DNA of 64,000 nucleotides, from contig NZ_QGGL01000006.1 of assembly GCF_003148565.1 (NCBI RefSeq), positions 186,001 through 250,000 of the forward strand. The letters are read 5' to 3'. Shown here one piece after another: positions 40,864 to 48,634 of the stretch. Position numbers and translations under genes: made by a program. Below the pieces are notes generated by a model, which was given only the letters and a program-made list of their open reading frames with translations, did no database searches and had not been told where the DNA came from. Source of the DNA: Tumebacillus permanentifrigoris (GTDB lineage Bacteria; Bacillota; Bacilli; Tumebacillales; Tumebacillaceae). Every line of letters begins with the position of its first letter. Positions within the stretch are counted from its first letter, which is position 1.

Positions 40864-42153
40864 TTGTTACTTGATCCGTCTATGACAATCGGTCAGCGAT
40901 TTAAGCATATACGCACGGAAAAAGGTCTCTCTCAGGCTCAACTGGTTGACGGCATTTGCTCAATCGCGGTCGTAAGTCAAATCGAGTGTGATCGCAAATA
41001 TCCTTCTGCTGAATTGTGGGGGAAATTGGCGGACAAACTTGGTGTTCCACTTCGTGAGATCATGGGTATGCAAGAGAAGCAAATGGAGGCAAGTTTCCAG
41101 ATCGAAATGATTCGTGTGTACATAGAGAAGGCGGATTATGCTCATGCTGTGGCTCTCATAGTAGAAATGGATCAGCGTAGAGACTTACTTGAGCACCAAC
41201 GGACTGAGTTGTTGGTGTGCCACGCCGAATGTCTGATTAGAGATGGAAAATATGAAGCATCTTTAGATGTACTGTTGCCATTTTTGGATCAACAGCAGGC
41301 ACAACAGGCGATTGATGACCAAAAGCTATGTGACACGTACAATAAACTAGGAAATGCCTTTTTCAAAATGCGTGATTTTGAGAAGGCATATTCGGCGTTT
41401 GAGCAAGGATACCGCATTAGCAAGAGGCTTCCTGAATACAGTGTTGTAGCCGCAAGAGTTGCATACAATTTGGGTTTAACCTGTAATCAACTGGATTATA
41501 AGAATGATGCTCAACGATATCTTAGGGAAGCAAAAGAATTTTTCGAATCAGTGTGTGATATGACTGACGTAGCGGATACATTGTTTGCCCTCGCAATGGC
41601 AACTGGGAATGTTGAGTATTTATCAAGGGCCCGTACACTATACGAAGGCTTGAATCTTGAAAGGGAAGCTAACGTCGCCAAACTGCACTTCGCGTACTAC
41701 ATAGAGTCTCAAAAAGATTATCATTCTGCGTTACACAAGATTGACGATGCTAGAAAGGTTTTCGAACGGCTAGGAGATGTGGGGATGTGTACCTACTCAA
41801 CTGCAAGATCGGCTTTGATCAGCATTGACCACGATGATCTTCCGAAGGCAGAGGAATATTTGAAGCAGGCAGAGGGTTTCATGGAACAGATGGAAGCACT
41901 TGATGACTATCTTTGTGCGGAATTCTACCGAGCTAGAGCCCTGTATAATTTTCAACAGAAAAATTATGATCAGTGTATTCTGGATTCACAAACATCGAGT
42001 GAAATGTGTGCTAAGATGGGGTTATATGCGGAGAGTGCAGTGAGTCTGCAGCTGTCAGCAGAGGCGTATCATTACAAAGGGATGAATGATACCGCGTTCG
42101 AGGTCTCTAAAAAAGCTTTTGAGTTATTACGTCCGAGGGGGAAGAAGATTTGA
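40864..42153 (+). CDS. XRE-TPR (RRNPP-type) regulator, likely peptide-responsive
   Basis: 429 residues from a TTG (40864) after the SD-like GGGGTAGGTG. An N-terminal XRE helix-turn-helix (about residues 8-65: IGQRFKHIRTEKGLSQAQLV, then VVSQIECDRKYPSAELWGKL) is followed by repeated TPR units (for example NKLGNAFFKMRDFEKAYSAF and YNLGLTCNQLDYKNDAQRYL). This is the architecture of the peptide-pheromone receptors NprR/PlcR/AimR/Rgg. Its stop overlaps the start of a 48-residue exported peptide gene, supporting a receptor-signal pair. A truncated paralogue is at 47955. Confidence 0.88.
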   Translation: MLLDPSMTIGQRFKHIRTEKGLSQAQLVDGICSIAVVSQIECDRKYPSAELWGKLADKLGVPLREIMGMQEKQMEASFQIEMIRVYIEKADYAHAVALIVEMDQRRDLLEHQRTELLVCHAECLIRDGKYEASLDVLLPFLDQQQAQQAIDDQKLCDTYNKLGNAFFKMRDFEKAYSAFEQGYRISKRLPEYSVVAARVAYNLGLTCNQLDYKNDAQRYLREAKEFFESVCDMTDVADTLFALAMATGNVEYLSRARTLYEGLNLEREANVAKLHFAYYIESQKDYHSALHKIDDARKVFERLGDVGMCTYSTARSALISIDHDDLPKAEEYLKQAEGFMEQMEALDDYLCAEFYRARALYNFQQKNYDQCILDSQTSSEMCAKMGLYAESAVSLQLSAEAYHYKGMNDTAFEVSKKAFELLRPRGKKI

Positions 42154-42296
42154 AAAAGGTGTTGGCGACACTTACTGTATTCGCGTTATGTTCATTGATT
42201 GTTTCTGGTATCATAAGTAGCAATGCCAATAACACTTCTACAAAAGTAGCGATCGACGTTGGGCCAGAGCCTAAACTTATTACGATACTGAACTAA
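42150..42296 (+). CDS. Candidate Phr-like signalling peptide precursor
   Basis: 48 residues, TTG start at 42150 overlapping the regulator stop (TTGA) with AGGGGG upstream. The N-terminus (LKKVLATLTVFALCSLIVSG) is a Lys-start hydrophobic signal sequence. The exported tail has about 28 polar residues ending DVGPEPKLITILN. Size, signal sequence and position behind an XRE-TPR gene are those of Phr/NprX/PapR-type precursors; the mature peptide would come from the C-terminal end. A terminator follows at once. The role is inferred. Confidence 0.72.
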   Translation: MKKVLATLTVFALCSLIVSGIISSNANNTSTKVAIDVGPEPKLITILN

Positions 42297-42302
42297 TATC
42301 AC

Positions 42303-42333
42303 GATGCTGCCCTGAATGGGGTAGCATTTTTTT
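42303..42333 (+). terminator. Terminator after the peptide gene
   Basis: The stem ATGCTGCCC/GGGGTAGCAT with a short loop is followed by seven T. Confidence 0.88.
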
Positions 42334-42692
42334 GTGAAAAGGTACGAAAGAACCCCGAAAAACGTGCATGTTCTACAGACGATTGATGCTAATTTAGCGG
42401 GAGGTCAATTTCCACAAAAAAGGTTGAACATAAACCGTTTTCATTAGTGGCCAGTTTTGGCCCGTCTGATATTCGCGCACCGGGGTTCATTTCGTTTCGC
42501 CCACGAAGGGCAAATCTTTAACTTGGAGCGAGGCAATCTAACAAAGCGACGGCATTATTACTCGCTCCTTACATGCAAAATACTACTTCGAATAATCCAA
42601 AGTAGCAATCGTATACTTTTTGAACTATACGCTAATATAGATGGTATTTGGTTTACGATGTATTCGTTCATTATTTTTAGGTGTTGAGTTAC
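42334..42692. other. Non-coding stretch
   Basis: AT-rich with no convincing gene. It probably holds the promoter of the 42761 operon, although no clear -35/-10 pair stands out. Confidence 0.5.
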
Positions 42693-42735
42693 TATCACCA
42701 TTGTAAGGGACTTCCCTTATGCTGGTGATTTTTTC
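42693..42735 (+). promoter_or_regulatory. Attenuator-like hairpin in front of the second XRE-TPR gene
   Basis: A long stem (ATCACCA ... TAAGGGA / TCCCTTA ... TGGTGAT) is followed by TTTTTT, 25 bases before the ATG at 42761 with no gene upstream to terminate. It is placed to control read-through into the operon. Confidence 0.65.
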
Positions 42736-42760
42736 ATTTTGCAAGATGGGGGTAACTACG

Positions 42761-44122
42761 ATGTCTACAAACGATGGCAACAAAATAGACAGAGGCAAAC
42801 AGGCGTTGGTCACGTTAGGTCAGCGTGTCAAGGAGCTACGACTGGAGAAAAACATGACGCAGGGTGAACTTGCGGAAGGGATCGTAACCCCTTCGATGAT
42901 TTCGCAGATTGAGAACGGTGTCAGTCTCCCGAGTTACCGTACCGTCGCCCATATCGCAACACGGTTAGGGACGACGGTGGACGATCTTTATCAAGGTTTA
43001 ACGTTCAGTAAAATGCAGATGTCCGGCTACAAACACGCGCTTTCGCAAATGGCTGTCGGGCATTACAATCCCGCGCTGATCGTACTGGAGTCCTTTCACA
43101 ACGAGGAACTGCTCCACTACGAAATCCCGCCGGATGAACTCAAACTGAATCTCGCCGTCTGTTACAGTGAGACGCAGCGGTACGACGATGCAGTCAGCTT
43201 GTTAGAGGACTTGGTGCAGGACTTGTCGAGCGACAATGGGAGGCGTGAGAACTTTCACCTACTTGTAAACGCGAATCTGAGTCTAAGCGAAACGTATGAA
43301 CGTATGGGCCGTTACTTTGAGGCGTTGTGTTCCGCCATGAGTGCTAGGGAAGTGTATGCCAAACACCAAAGTCCTGATCCCTTCCTTGAGGGCAAGATAT
43401 TGGTCCATCTAGCAGACCTCAATTCGCGATTGCATCGGTACGAAGAGTCCCAGGCTTGCTATCAACAAGCATTGCGGGTGTATGACCAACTTAGCGATAA
43501 TCTCGAACATGTCGGTCTGATCTACCAGCGGTTGTCCGAAGTCTATCACCATCAAAACAACTTTGAGATGACGATTGAGTTTGCGAACAAGGCGATACTG
43601 GCCTTGCAATCTGCTGGACTGGTCGCTGATTATCGGGAAGCGAAAAGAGTCCTCATCAAACAACAGGTAAACGCTGAGAATTGGCAGGATTCGATTAGAG
43701 TCTTGTTGGGTCTCGCCGCGATCTGTACCCAAAGTGATGTGCAACGGGAAGCGACTTTGTATTTGGACGTAGCGGAAATCTATCTGAGCTTTGATGATGC
43801 AGACGAGAGCCTCAACTATTGCTTGAAGGCGTTGTCTTTGTTGACTAAGCGTCAAAAAGAGAGCGAATTACTTGGGCGTGCCAACTTCGTACTGGCAGGT
43901 GTACACCACCAAAAAGGGGAATACGACAGGGCGATTCATGCGTTGGAAACGGCGGTGACCCTGTTTAAGAGACATCATCAACTACACGATCTCGATCTTG
44001 CAGCAAGACAGCTCTGTGTGTTGTTGAAGCACGTAGGGAAGCCGGAAATAGCGTGGGAACTTTTCGACGAGACCCATCACTTCATCGTGGAGCAGTTACG
44101 ACAAAGAGGCGTTGTTTTGTGA
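42761..44122 (+). CDS. XRE-TPR regulator (second)
   Basis: 453 residues from ATG 42761 (SD GATGGGGGT); the frame extends upstream through the hairpin but without an SD. The HTH is at residues 15-75 (LGQRVKELRLEKNMTQGELA; ISQIENGVSLPSYRTVAHIA). Eight or so TPR-like repeats follow (LSETYERMGRYFEALCSA; LADLNSRLHRYEESQACYQQ). Similar in plan to, but clearly diverged from, the 40864 protein. It overlaps a 63-residue gene by 4 bases; that partner has no signal sequence, so it is not a Phr-type pair. Confidence 0.88.
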   Translation: MSTNDGNKIDRGKQALVTLGQRVKELRLEKNMTQGELAEGIVTPSMISQIENGVSLPSYRTVAHIATRLGTTVDDLYQGLTFSKMQMSGYKHALSQMAVGHYNPALIVLESFHNEELLHYEIPPDELKLNLAVCYSETQRYDDAVSLLEDLVQDLSSDNGRRENFHLLVNANLSLSETYERMGRYFEALCSAMSAREVYAKHQSPDPFLEGKILVHLADLNSRLHRYEESQACYQQALRVYDQLSDNLEHVGLIYQRLSEVYHHQNNFEMTIEFANKAILALQSAGLVADYREAKRVLIKQQVNAENWQDSIRVLLGLAAICTQSDVQREATLYLDVAEIYLSFDDADESLNYCLKALSLLTKRQKESELLGRANFVLAGVHHQKGEYDRAIHALETAVTLFKRHHQLHDLDLAARQLCVLLKHVGKPEIAWELFDETHHFIVEQLRQRGVVL

Positions 44123-44310
44123 CAGTCATCTTTTGGACGGATCAAAAGTGGTACGAAATCTATGTGAACGGTAAATTCGTTTGCGAGATACTAGCTATCA
44201 ACAAGCCTCACGCAATCATGAAAGCACACCATGAACGGGCTGTGAAGGCATCCAGAGCAGGACGGACAAACGAGTGCTACATAATTTATGCAAAAGAAAA
44301 GGGCGAATAG
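44119..44310 (+). CDS. Small hypothetical protein coupled to the XRE-TPR gene
   Basis: 63 residues from a GTG that overlaps the regulator stop (GTGA). Soluble, basic (MKAHHERAVKASRAGRTNE), Tyr/Trp-rich N-terminus. No recognised family. Translational coupling suggests a function tied to the regulator. Confidence 0.65.
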   Translation: MTVIFWTDQKWYEIYVNGKFVCEILAINKPHAIMKAHHERAVKASRAGRTNECYIIYAKEKGE

Positions 44311-44329
44311 GCAGAAAGGAGGTGAGACA

Positions 44330-44500
44330 ATGTCGAAAATTGAGGCACAGACCAGCGGAGGAGCCGTGGAAGCCTGCTTCGTTGGCGAGGTGTTGCACAT
44401 TCATGTGAATGGTCAGCTACGCACCACGATGGCGTTTGATGGGCCGCGAACCGTAACGGTTAATCATCATTCTGTCGAAATTGCAGGAACAGGAGTTTGA
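44330..44500 (+). CDS. Small hypothetical protein
   Basis: 56 residues from ATG 44330 behind a very strong SD (AGAAAGGAGGTGA). Probably all-beta (VLHIHVNGQLRTTMAF). No signal peptide, no recognised family. Third gene of the 42761 operon. Confidence 0.7.
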   Translation: MSKIEAQTSGGAVEACFVGEVLHIHVNGQLRTTMAFDGPRTVTVNHHSVEIAGTGV

Positions 44501-44570
44501 TAAACAGCCTGACGCTTGGGGGAGCTTCTGGTTGCGGAAGAAATAAGGGGAAAATGCTATCGGATGAACA

Positions 44571-44604
44571 AGGACGCTCTAGTGACGAACTAGGGCGTCT
44601 TTTG
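44571..44604 (+). terminator. Terminator of the second XRE-TPR operon
   Basis: The stem GACGCTCTAGT/ACTAGGGCGTC is followed by TTTTGC. Confidence 0.85.
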
Positions 44605-44709
44605 CTTCGATAAAGTGTGTAGTCTACCTCTAGCCTAGACCGCAGAGACCGAAGGGTGCAACCTCACATGATAGTAAAACGGAGTCCTTTGGGCCAAAGA
44701 TTTTTTACA

Positions 44710-44739
44710 GGGTGGTGCTCCGAAATGCTTGCAGGGTGG
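44710..44739 (+). repeat. 30-base repeat, copy B
   Basis: Begins GGGTGGTGCTCCGAAATG; 25 of 30 positions match 34771-34800. Confidence 0.6.
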
Positions 44740-44783
44740 AGGTGCTAGAGCTATTATATAGAAAGAACGAAGGAGAACCCTTC

Positions 44784-44801
44784 GGACTGACGTAGGACAA
44801 A
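44784..44801 (+). repeat. Direct repeat GGACTGACGTAGGACAAA, right copy
   Basis: Exact partner of 35871-35888. It lies 36 bases before the diverged tRNA-Val copy. Confidence 0.6.
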
Positions 44802-44837
44802 CGTTGACGTGACGCGGTTTCACGCGGCCAATAGATC

Positions 44838-44913
44838 GCAGTCATAGCTCAGTTGGTAGAGCACCACCTTGACATGGTGGGGGTCACAGGTTCGAGTCCT
44901 GTTGATCGCACCA
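44838..44913 (+). tRNA. tRNA-Val(GAC), diverged copy 6
   Basis: Same as the other Val(GAC) genes except G3 to A in the acceptor (GCAGTCA against TGATCGC), giving an A-C mismatch. No promoter is evident upstream. It may be functional or a relic of a duplication or integration event. Confidence 0.8.
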
Positions 44914-44921
44914 AACAGCAA

Positions 44922-44960
44922 CACCACCCTTTGGTAGAGATACCGGAGGGTGGTTTTTGT
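44922..44960 (+). terminator. Terminator after tRNA-Val copy 6
   Basis: The stem ACCACCCTTTGG/CCGGAGGGTGGT is followed by TTTTTG. Confidence 0.85.
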
Positions 44961-44989
44961 TGTGAGTAGGTAAATGTACATAAAATTTA

Positions 44990-45018
44990 TTTACATTAGT
45001 TAATAAAGGTGGTATGAT
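44990..45018 (+). promoter_or_regulatory. Promoter of the secreted-protein/lipoprotein operon
   Basis: TTTACA, 17 bases, TATGAT. The palindrome ATGTACAT (44974-44981) lies just upstream of the -35. Confidence 0.75.
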
Positions 45019-45061
45019 GTTACTTGCCGTATAGATTGTACTTATAAGGAGTTGCTTCTCA

Positions 45062-45601
45062 TTGAATAAAAGGAAAACAACGCTTTTGGCAATAACCTGC
45101 ACCCTAGCAAGCACGATAATGAGTACCGCTTTGGATGCGAGTCCTGCTCGTGCACTCGGGATAAGTCCACAGGGGGCATGCATTGCAGAATGGGTGTACC
45201 AAAATCCATCGCAAATTTCTTCCATGCAATTCTACAAGATGAGCGAAGGTACTCATTATATTAACAAAACAGGGAGAGATGTAACGTTCACTTCCACAAT
45301 CTCGAATACAAGTACAATCGGTGGCTCGGTTAACGGCAGCATTGGGGGCGGGTGGGGGCCAATTAACTACTCACTGGGCTTCCAAGCGAATGCTTCTTAT
45401 GCTTGGTCAACGAGCGAATCGTACGCTATGACCGTATCGAACAACTATGAAGGTTGGAACGAGTATGGTGTCAACCGTGACCAATACACAGGCTACTACG
45501 TCTACGTCAATCAATTTTGCAATGAAAGCAACGGTTCCTACATCACCGTTACCGCCCCACGGACCAAAACAGTTGTGGGTAGAACTCGATTTGTGATGTA
45601 G
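45062..45601 (+). CDS. Secreted beta-rich protein, possible pore-former-like
   Basis: 179 residues from TTG 45062 (SD AAGGAG). Signal peptide MNKRKTTLLAITCTLASTIM...ASPARA. The mature part has long Ser/Thr-alternating strands (FTSTISNTSTIGGSVNGSIG, then LGFQANASYAWSTSESYAMT), a pattern seen in beta-hairpins of aerolysin/ETX-like pore formers. This is a resemblance only, and the protein is short for that family. It is followed after 10 bases by a lipoprotein gene. Confidence 0.7.
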   Translation: MNKRKTTLLAITCTLASTIMSTALDASPARALGISPQGACIAEWVYQNPSQISSMQFYKMSEGTHYINKTGRDVTFTSTISNTSTIGGSVNGSIGGGWGPINYSLGFQANASYAWSTSESYAMTVSNNYEGWNEYGVNRDQYTGYYVYVNQFCNESNGSYITVTAPRTKTVVGRTRFVM

Positions 45602-45611
45602 TTGTATTGAG

Positions 45612-46358
45612 ATGACACGAAAACAGCACAGATTGATTTGTTTGGCTGTTCTGTCCGTCGCTAGTGGGTATATAGCCGGTTGTACAACCAAACCTACAAT
45701 AGTCTCGGCATCAACCATTAAAGTGATCAGCACCCAACAAGCATTGAGCAAGGATAAGCAAACACCGGTTGAGTCAGTAATGAGCCAACTGCAATGGGTT
45801 TATACAACGAACGAGCAACTCTCCCCAACTAAAAAAGACATACTTTGGGAAGCAACATTTGGAAATGAAAGTATTGTGACGATTAAAGTTCCCAATAGTA
45901 CTTATCCCTGGTATAACTTTGTATTCCTGTCTCATCAGGGGCAAGAGTGGAATTTCTCGGCTATTGCGGATTCACCATGTCCTCCCGAGCGAACGACGAG
46001 CCAAAAAGAGGGAATCGCACTGCCGATGGAGACGTTTTCTGTTACGAAAATGACAGTAGGATCTGAATTTCGAAGAGTTTGGACATTCGCGAGTGATATA
46101 AAAACACTGGTCATTGGTAAATATCCACGCGAATCATTCACACAGCCAGAAGGTGCAAAGGCGCTTAAAATCAAGGATAATGATGCGTGGCAGATCACGA
46201 GCGACTCTAATCAAACACTCTTTTACTATTTTGACCAAGGTCAGCTTGTTTGGATGGTAGGTAATTTGAGCGAATCAGAGTTGCTCAATGTAGCCATTTC
46301 ACTGCCTAGTGTTTCTGACCCCTTGTTTCCATCTACTATGCAACCAAATCGCATGTAG
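45612..46358 (+). CDS. Lipoprotein, possibly DUF4367-like
   Basis: 248 residues with lipobox YIAGC near residue 24. The C-terminal part (DAWQITSDSNQTLFYYFDQG, then LVWMVGNLSESELLNVAISL) has the W...LxW...NLSExELLxxA pattern of DUF4367 domains. Cotranscribed with the secreted beta-rich protein, so it may process, anchor or protect against it (inference). Confidence 0.72.
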   Translation: MTRKQHRLICLAVLSVASGYIAGCTTKPTIVSASTIKVISTQQALSKDKQTPVESVMSQLQWVYTTNEQLSPTKKDILWEATFGNESIVTIKVPNSTYPWYNFVFLSHQGQEWNFSAIADSPCPPERTTSQKEGIALPMETFSVTKMTVGSEFRRVWTFASDIKTLVIGKYPRESFTQPEGAKALKIKDNDAWQITSDSNQTLFYYFDQGQLVWMVGNLSESELLNVAISLPSVSDPLFPSTMQPNRM

Positions 46359-46367
46359 TGTGCAGAC

Positions 46368-46406
46368 GCTCATCATTCAAGAAATTGGATGGGGGCGTTT
46401 TTTCGT
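46368..46406 (+). terminator. Terminator-like hairpin
   Basis: The arms ACGCTC...ATC and GATGGGGGCGT are followed by TTTTTC. Similar in form and position to the hairpin before the integrase at 36017. Confidence 0.6.
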
Positions 46407-46407
46407 A

Positions 46408-46710
46408 TTGGACAAACGGATTGGTAAACGAAAGAAACAAACTCGCAGTGCTCATGAACTTGACGCTCTGTGCCTTGATACCCTGTTTGAACAGTCCACT
46501 GTACGTGGTGAGGTGACGAAAAGCCGTAAATCCCGCACGATTCGTTTGTTGCGGGAGCAGTTGGCCGAGAACGGTGACTTCGAATTCGAGTACGTCTTTC
46601 CTAGTCAATTACGGTGCCCCGTTACAAGCGAACCAGTTCAGAACCCCGGCTTCGTCAGTATCGTGGAATCCGGGGTGTTTTTAAAGATTTTAGATTGTAT
46701 GTCTTGTTAA
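46408..46710 (+). pseudogene. Integrase remnant with internal deletion
   Basis: The translation LDKRIGKRKKQTRSAHELDA matches the start of the 36017 integrase (MDRRVGKKTIQTRVVATTAA). It then jumps to TVRGEVTKSRKSRTIRLLRE, matching TVRGEVAKSRKSR...VRLLRE 200 residues further on, and loses phase near EYVFPSQL. Upstream sequence is alike too. It is a second, deleted copy of the same integrase lineage. Confidence 0.8.
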
Positions 46711-46780
46711 TTGACATAGAAAAATGTTCGTGATATTTTTTTCTTGCAATACAAATTCGACCTTGGAGGTGTAAAGTTCA

Positions 46781-47398
46781 ATGAAGAATACCGTGATGGG
46801 CATTACTGCTGTTGCAATGATGGTTGCTATCACTCCCCCTACTTTCGCAGCAGAAAAAGCGGATTCTCAAAAAAACAAGACCTACGAGACGACATGGAAG
46901 CATAATGGAGTAAACATCCATCACTACAGTAACCATGCCTTATCCAAAAATGACAAGGAATCTTTGGAAAAAGTTGTGGATTCCTTGTCAACGGGAAATT
47001 CCGGCGGTTCGGTGACACCTAACTATATTCCTGCTCCAGACAATCCGGGCACCACGATTGAAGGGCCGAGTTATAAAACTTATGACAACTCCGTCACGAA
47101 TCAAATTATCCGTTATGCAATCGACGGAGTAAGTGTTGCTATTGCTAGAACAATGGGAGCAACGCCTTATGGTCAATTTGCATCTGCTGTAGCGGCTGAC
47201 TGGCTCAGCAATGCTCGGGGGTATTTGAATAGTCACCCCTATGTTTATGAGATGTTCAAAACCTATTACGCATACGATAGTTATTGGGGTCGGAATGAAG
47301 TCTATGAATTGCAAGTGAATTACGCATACTCCAATTACACCAGCCCAACAGATGTTTATAACTATGACTCTGGGCTCGCTTACTCTTCGCTCAGATAA
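46781..47398 (+). CDS. Secreted protein of unknown function
   Basis: 205 residues, signal peptide MKNTVMGITAVAMMVAITPPTFA, SD TGGAGGTG. A polar region, then a possible amphipathic helix (TNQIIRYAIDGVSVAIARTM) and a Tyr-rich C-terminus. It is followed by a two-membrane-segment small protein, an arrangement seen in toxin/bacteriocin-immunity pairs; that role is speculation. Confidence 0.75.
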   Translation: MKNTVMGITAVAMMVAITPPTFAAEKADSQKNKTYETTWKHNGVNIHHYSNHALSKNDKESLEKVVDSLSTGNSGGSVTPNYIPAPDNPGTTIEGPSYKTYDNSVTNQIIRYAIDGVSVAIARTMGATPYGQFASAVAADWLSNARGYLNSHPYVYEMFKTYYAYDSYWGRNEVYELQVNYAYSNYTSPTDVYNYDSGLAYSSLR

Positions 47399-47474
47399 TT
47401 GCTAATAAGAAACAACGCCTGTCAACATGACGGGCTTTGTTTCTTATAAAACGCTGTATTGGAGGTGCTACCGG

Positions 47475-47681
47475 TTGAAAAAGTGGTTCAAAAAAAAGTG
47501 GTCATCAGCGTACACCGTCATCTTTGCTTTAGTTGTTTACCTAGTTGCAACCACAATAGGGCCTAATTGGTACACAAGAATTATCGGTGCTGCTGTCGTC
47601 TTTGGCCTCATCTGGATTCTCGAAAAGACAAGGAAGAACCTACAGCGTCAAAAAAATTCAGAGACAAAATCGAATCGCTAG
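47475..47681 (+). CDS. Small two-segment membrane protein, possible partner of the secreted protein
   Basis: 68 residues from TTG 47475, 7 bases after GGAGGTG; the frame is open upstream but without an SD. Basic N-terminus (KKWFKKKW), two hydrophobic segments (AYTVIFALVVYLVATTIG; IIGAAVVFGLIWILEK), and a Lys/Asn/Gln tail. The size and topology fit an immunity-type protein. Confidence 0.7.
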   Translation: MKKWFKKKWSSAYTVIFALVVYLVATTIGPNWYTRIIGAAVVFGLIWILEKTRKNLQRQKNSETKSNR

Positions 47682-47797
47682 CCCCTATGAGTAAATTATT
47701 TACGCCCCCTTCGCGAACCGCCTCACGGATTTGATCGTGTGACGGATCGTATAGATTTCTGCAGATCTGGCGCTCGTTGTAGAAAATCGATGTATAC

Positions 47798-47840
47798 CGA
47801 TACCGGGAGAATTATCTTGATTCTTCCGGTATTTTTATTT
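47798..47840 (+). terminator. Rho-independent terminator
   Basis: The stem ATACCGG/CCGGTAT, extended by GAAT-type pairs in the loop, is followed by TTTTATTTT. Confidence 0.75.
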
Positions 47841-47884
47841 TAAGATGAATTATCATGAATGAGTATGTATTTGGATTAAAATCA

Positions 47885-47913
47885 TGTACAAATTGTTATT
47901 GTAATAGTATTGT
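47885..47913 (+). promoter_or_regulatory. Probable promoter of the truncated XRE-TPR gene
   Basis: TGTACA, 17 bases, TATTGT; the -35 region repeats the TGTACA seen before the 40864 gene. Confidence 0.45.
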
Positions 47914-47954
47914 TTATTTGAATACATAGATCATTCTGGGGTAGGTGTGAAGAA

Positions 47955-48569
47955 TTGTTACTGGATGCGAAGTTCACAATCGGGCAACGATTTAAGCATA
48001 TACGAATCGAAAAAGGCGTTTCTCAGGCTCAACTGGTTGACGGTATTTGTTCAATCGCCGTTGTGAGTCAAATCGAGTGCGATCGTAAATATCCGTCTGC
48101 TGAATTGTGGGGCAAGTTGGCGGACAAACTCGGTGTTCCACTTCGCGAACTGATCGGGATGCAGGAGAAGCAGATGGAAGTCAGCTTTCAGATTGATATG
48201 GTTCGCGTATACATTGATAAGGCTGACCATACCCACGCACTCGAATTGATTGATGAGCTGGAGCAACGTGCAGACCTATTGGAACATCAGCGGATTGAAT
48301 TGTTAATCTGTCGAGCAGAATGCTATCGAACCGCTCGTGTTTTTGAGAAAGTAGTCGAGCTTCTAGTTCCATTTCTGCAAAATCAACAGATACGGCAGAA
48401 CGTTGAGGACGTAGTCTTGTGTGATACATATAACAAACTTGGCAATGCCCATTACTGGTTGAACGACTTCGAAAAGGCGTATTTCGTCTTTAATAGCCTC
48501 GACCCCGATGACGTTCACTTCAAAATATCAAATTGTAGATGTTGGAATACCTTGGGTAATCGTGGTTGA
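47955..48569 (+). pseudogene. Truncated XRE-TPR paralogue
   Basis: 204 residues from TTG 47955. The first about 180 residues closely match the 40864 protein (same HTH, DGICSIAVVSQIECDRKYPS identical), then the sequence diverges and stops after two TPR units. The upstream GGGGTAGGTGTG is shared. No peptide gene follows. It is either a decayed copy or a short dominant-negative form; the intact HTH could still bind the same operators. Confidence 0.75.
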
Positions 48570-48634
48570 AGTGATATACATATCTTTGGTTGTTTGTGCT
48601 GTGTATTTTAGATCGTTGAGGAGGGCAAAAGTCA

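Noticed and set aside
44119-44310. The small gene behind the second XRE-TPR regulator considered as a second pheromone precursor
   Set aside because: It has no signal sequence and is basic and soluble throughout.
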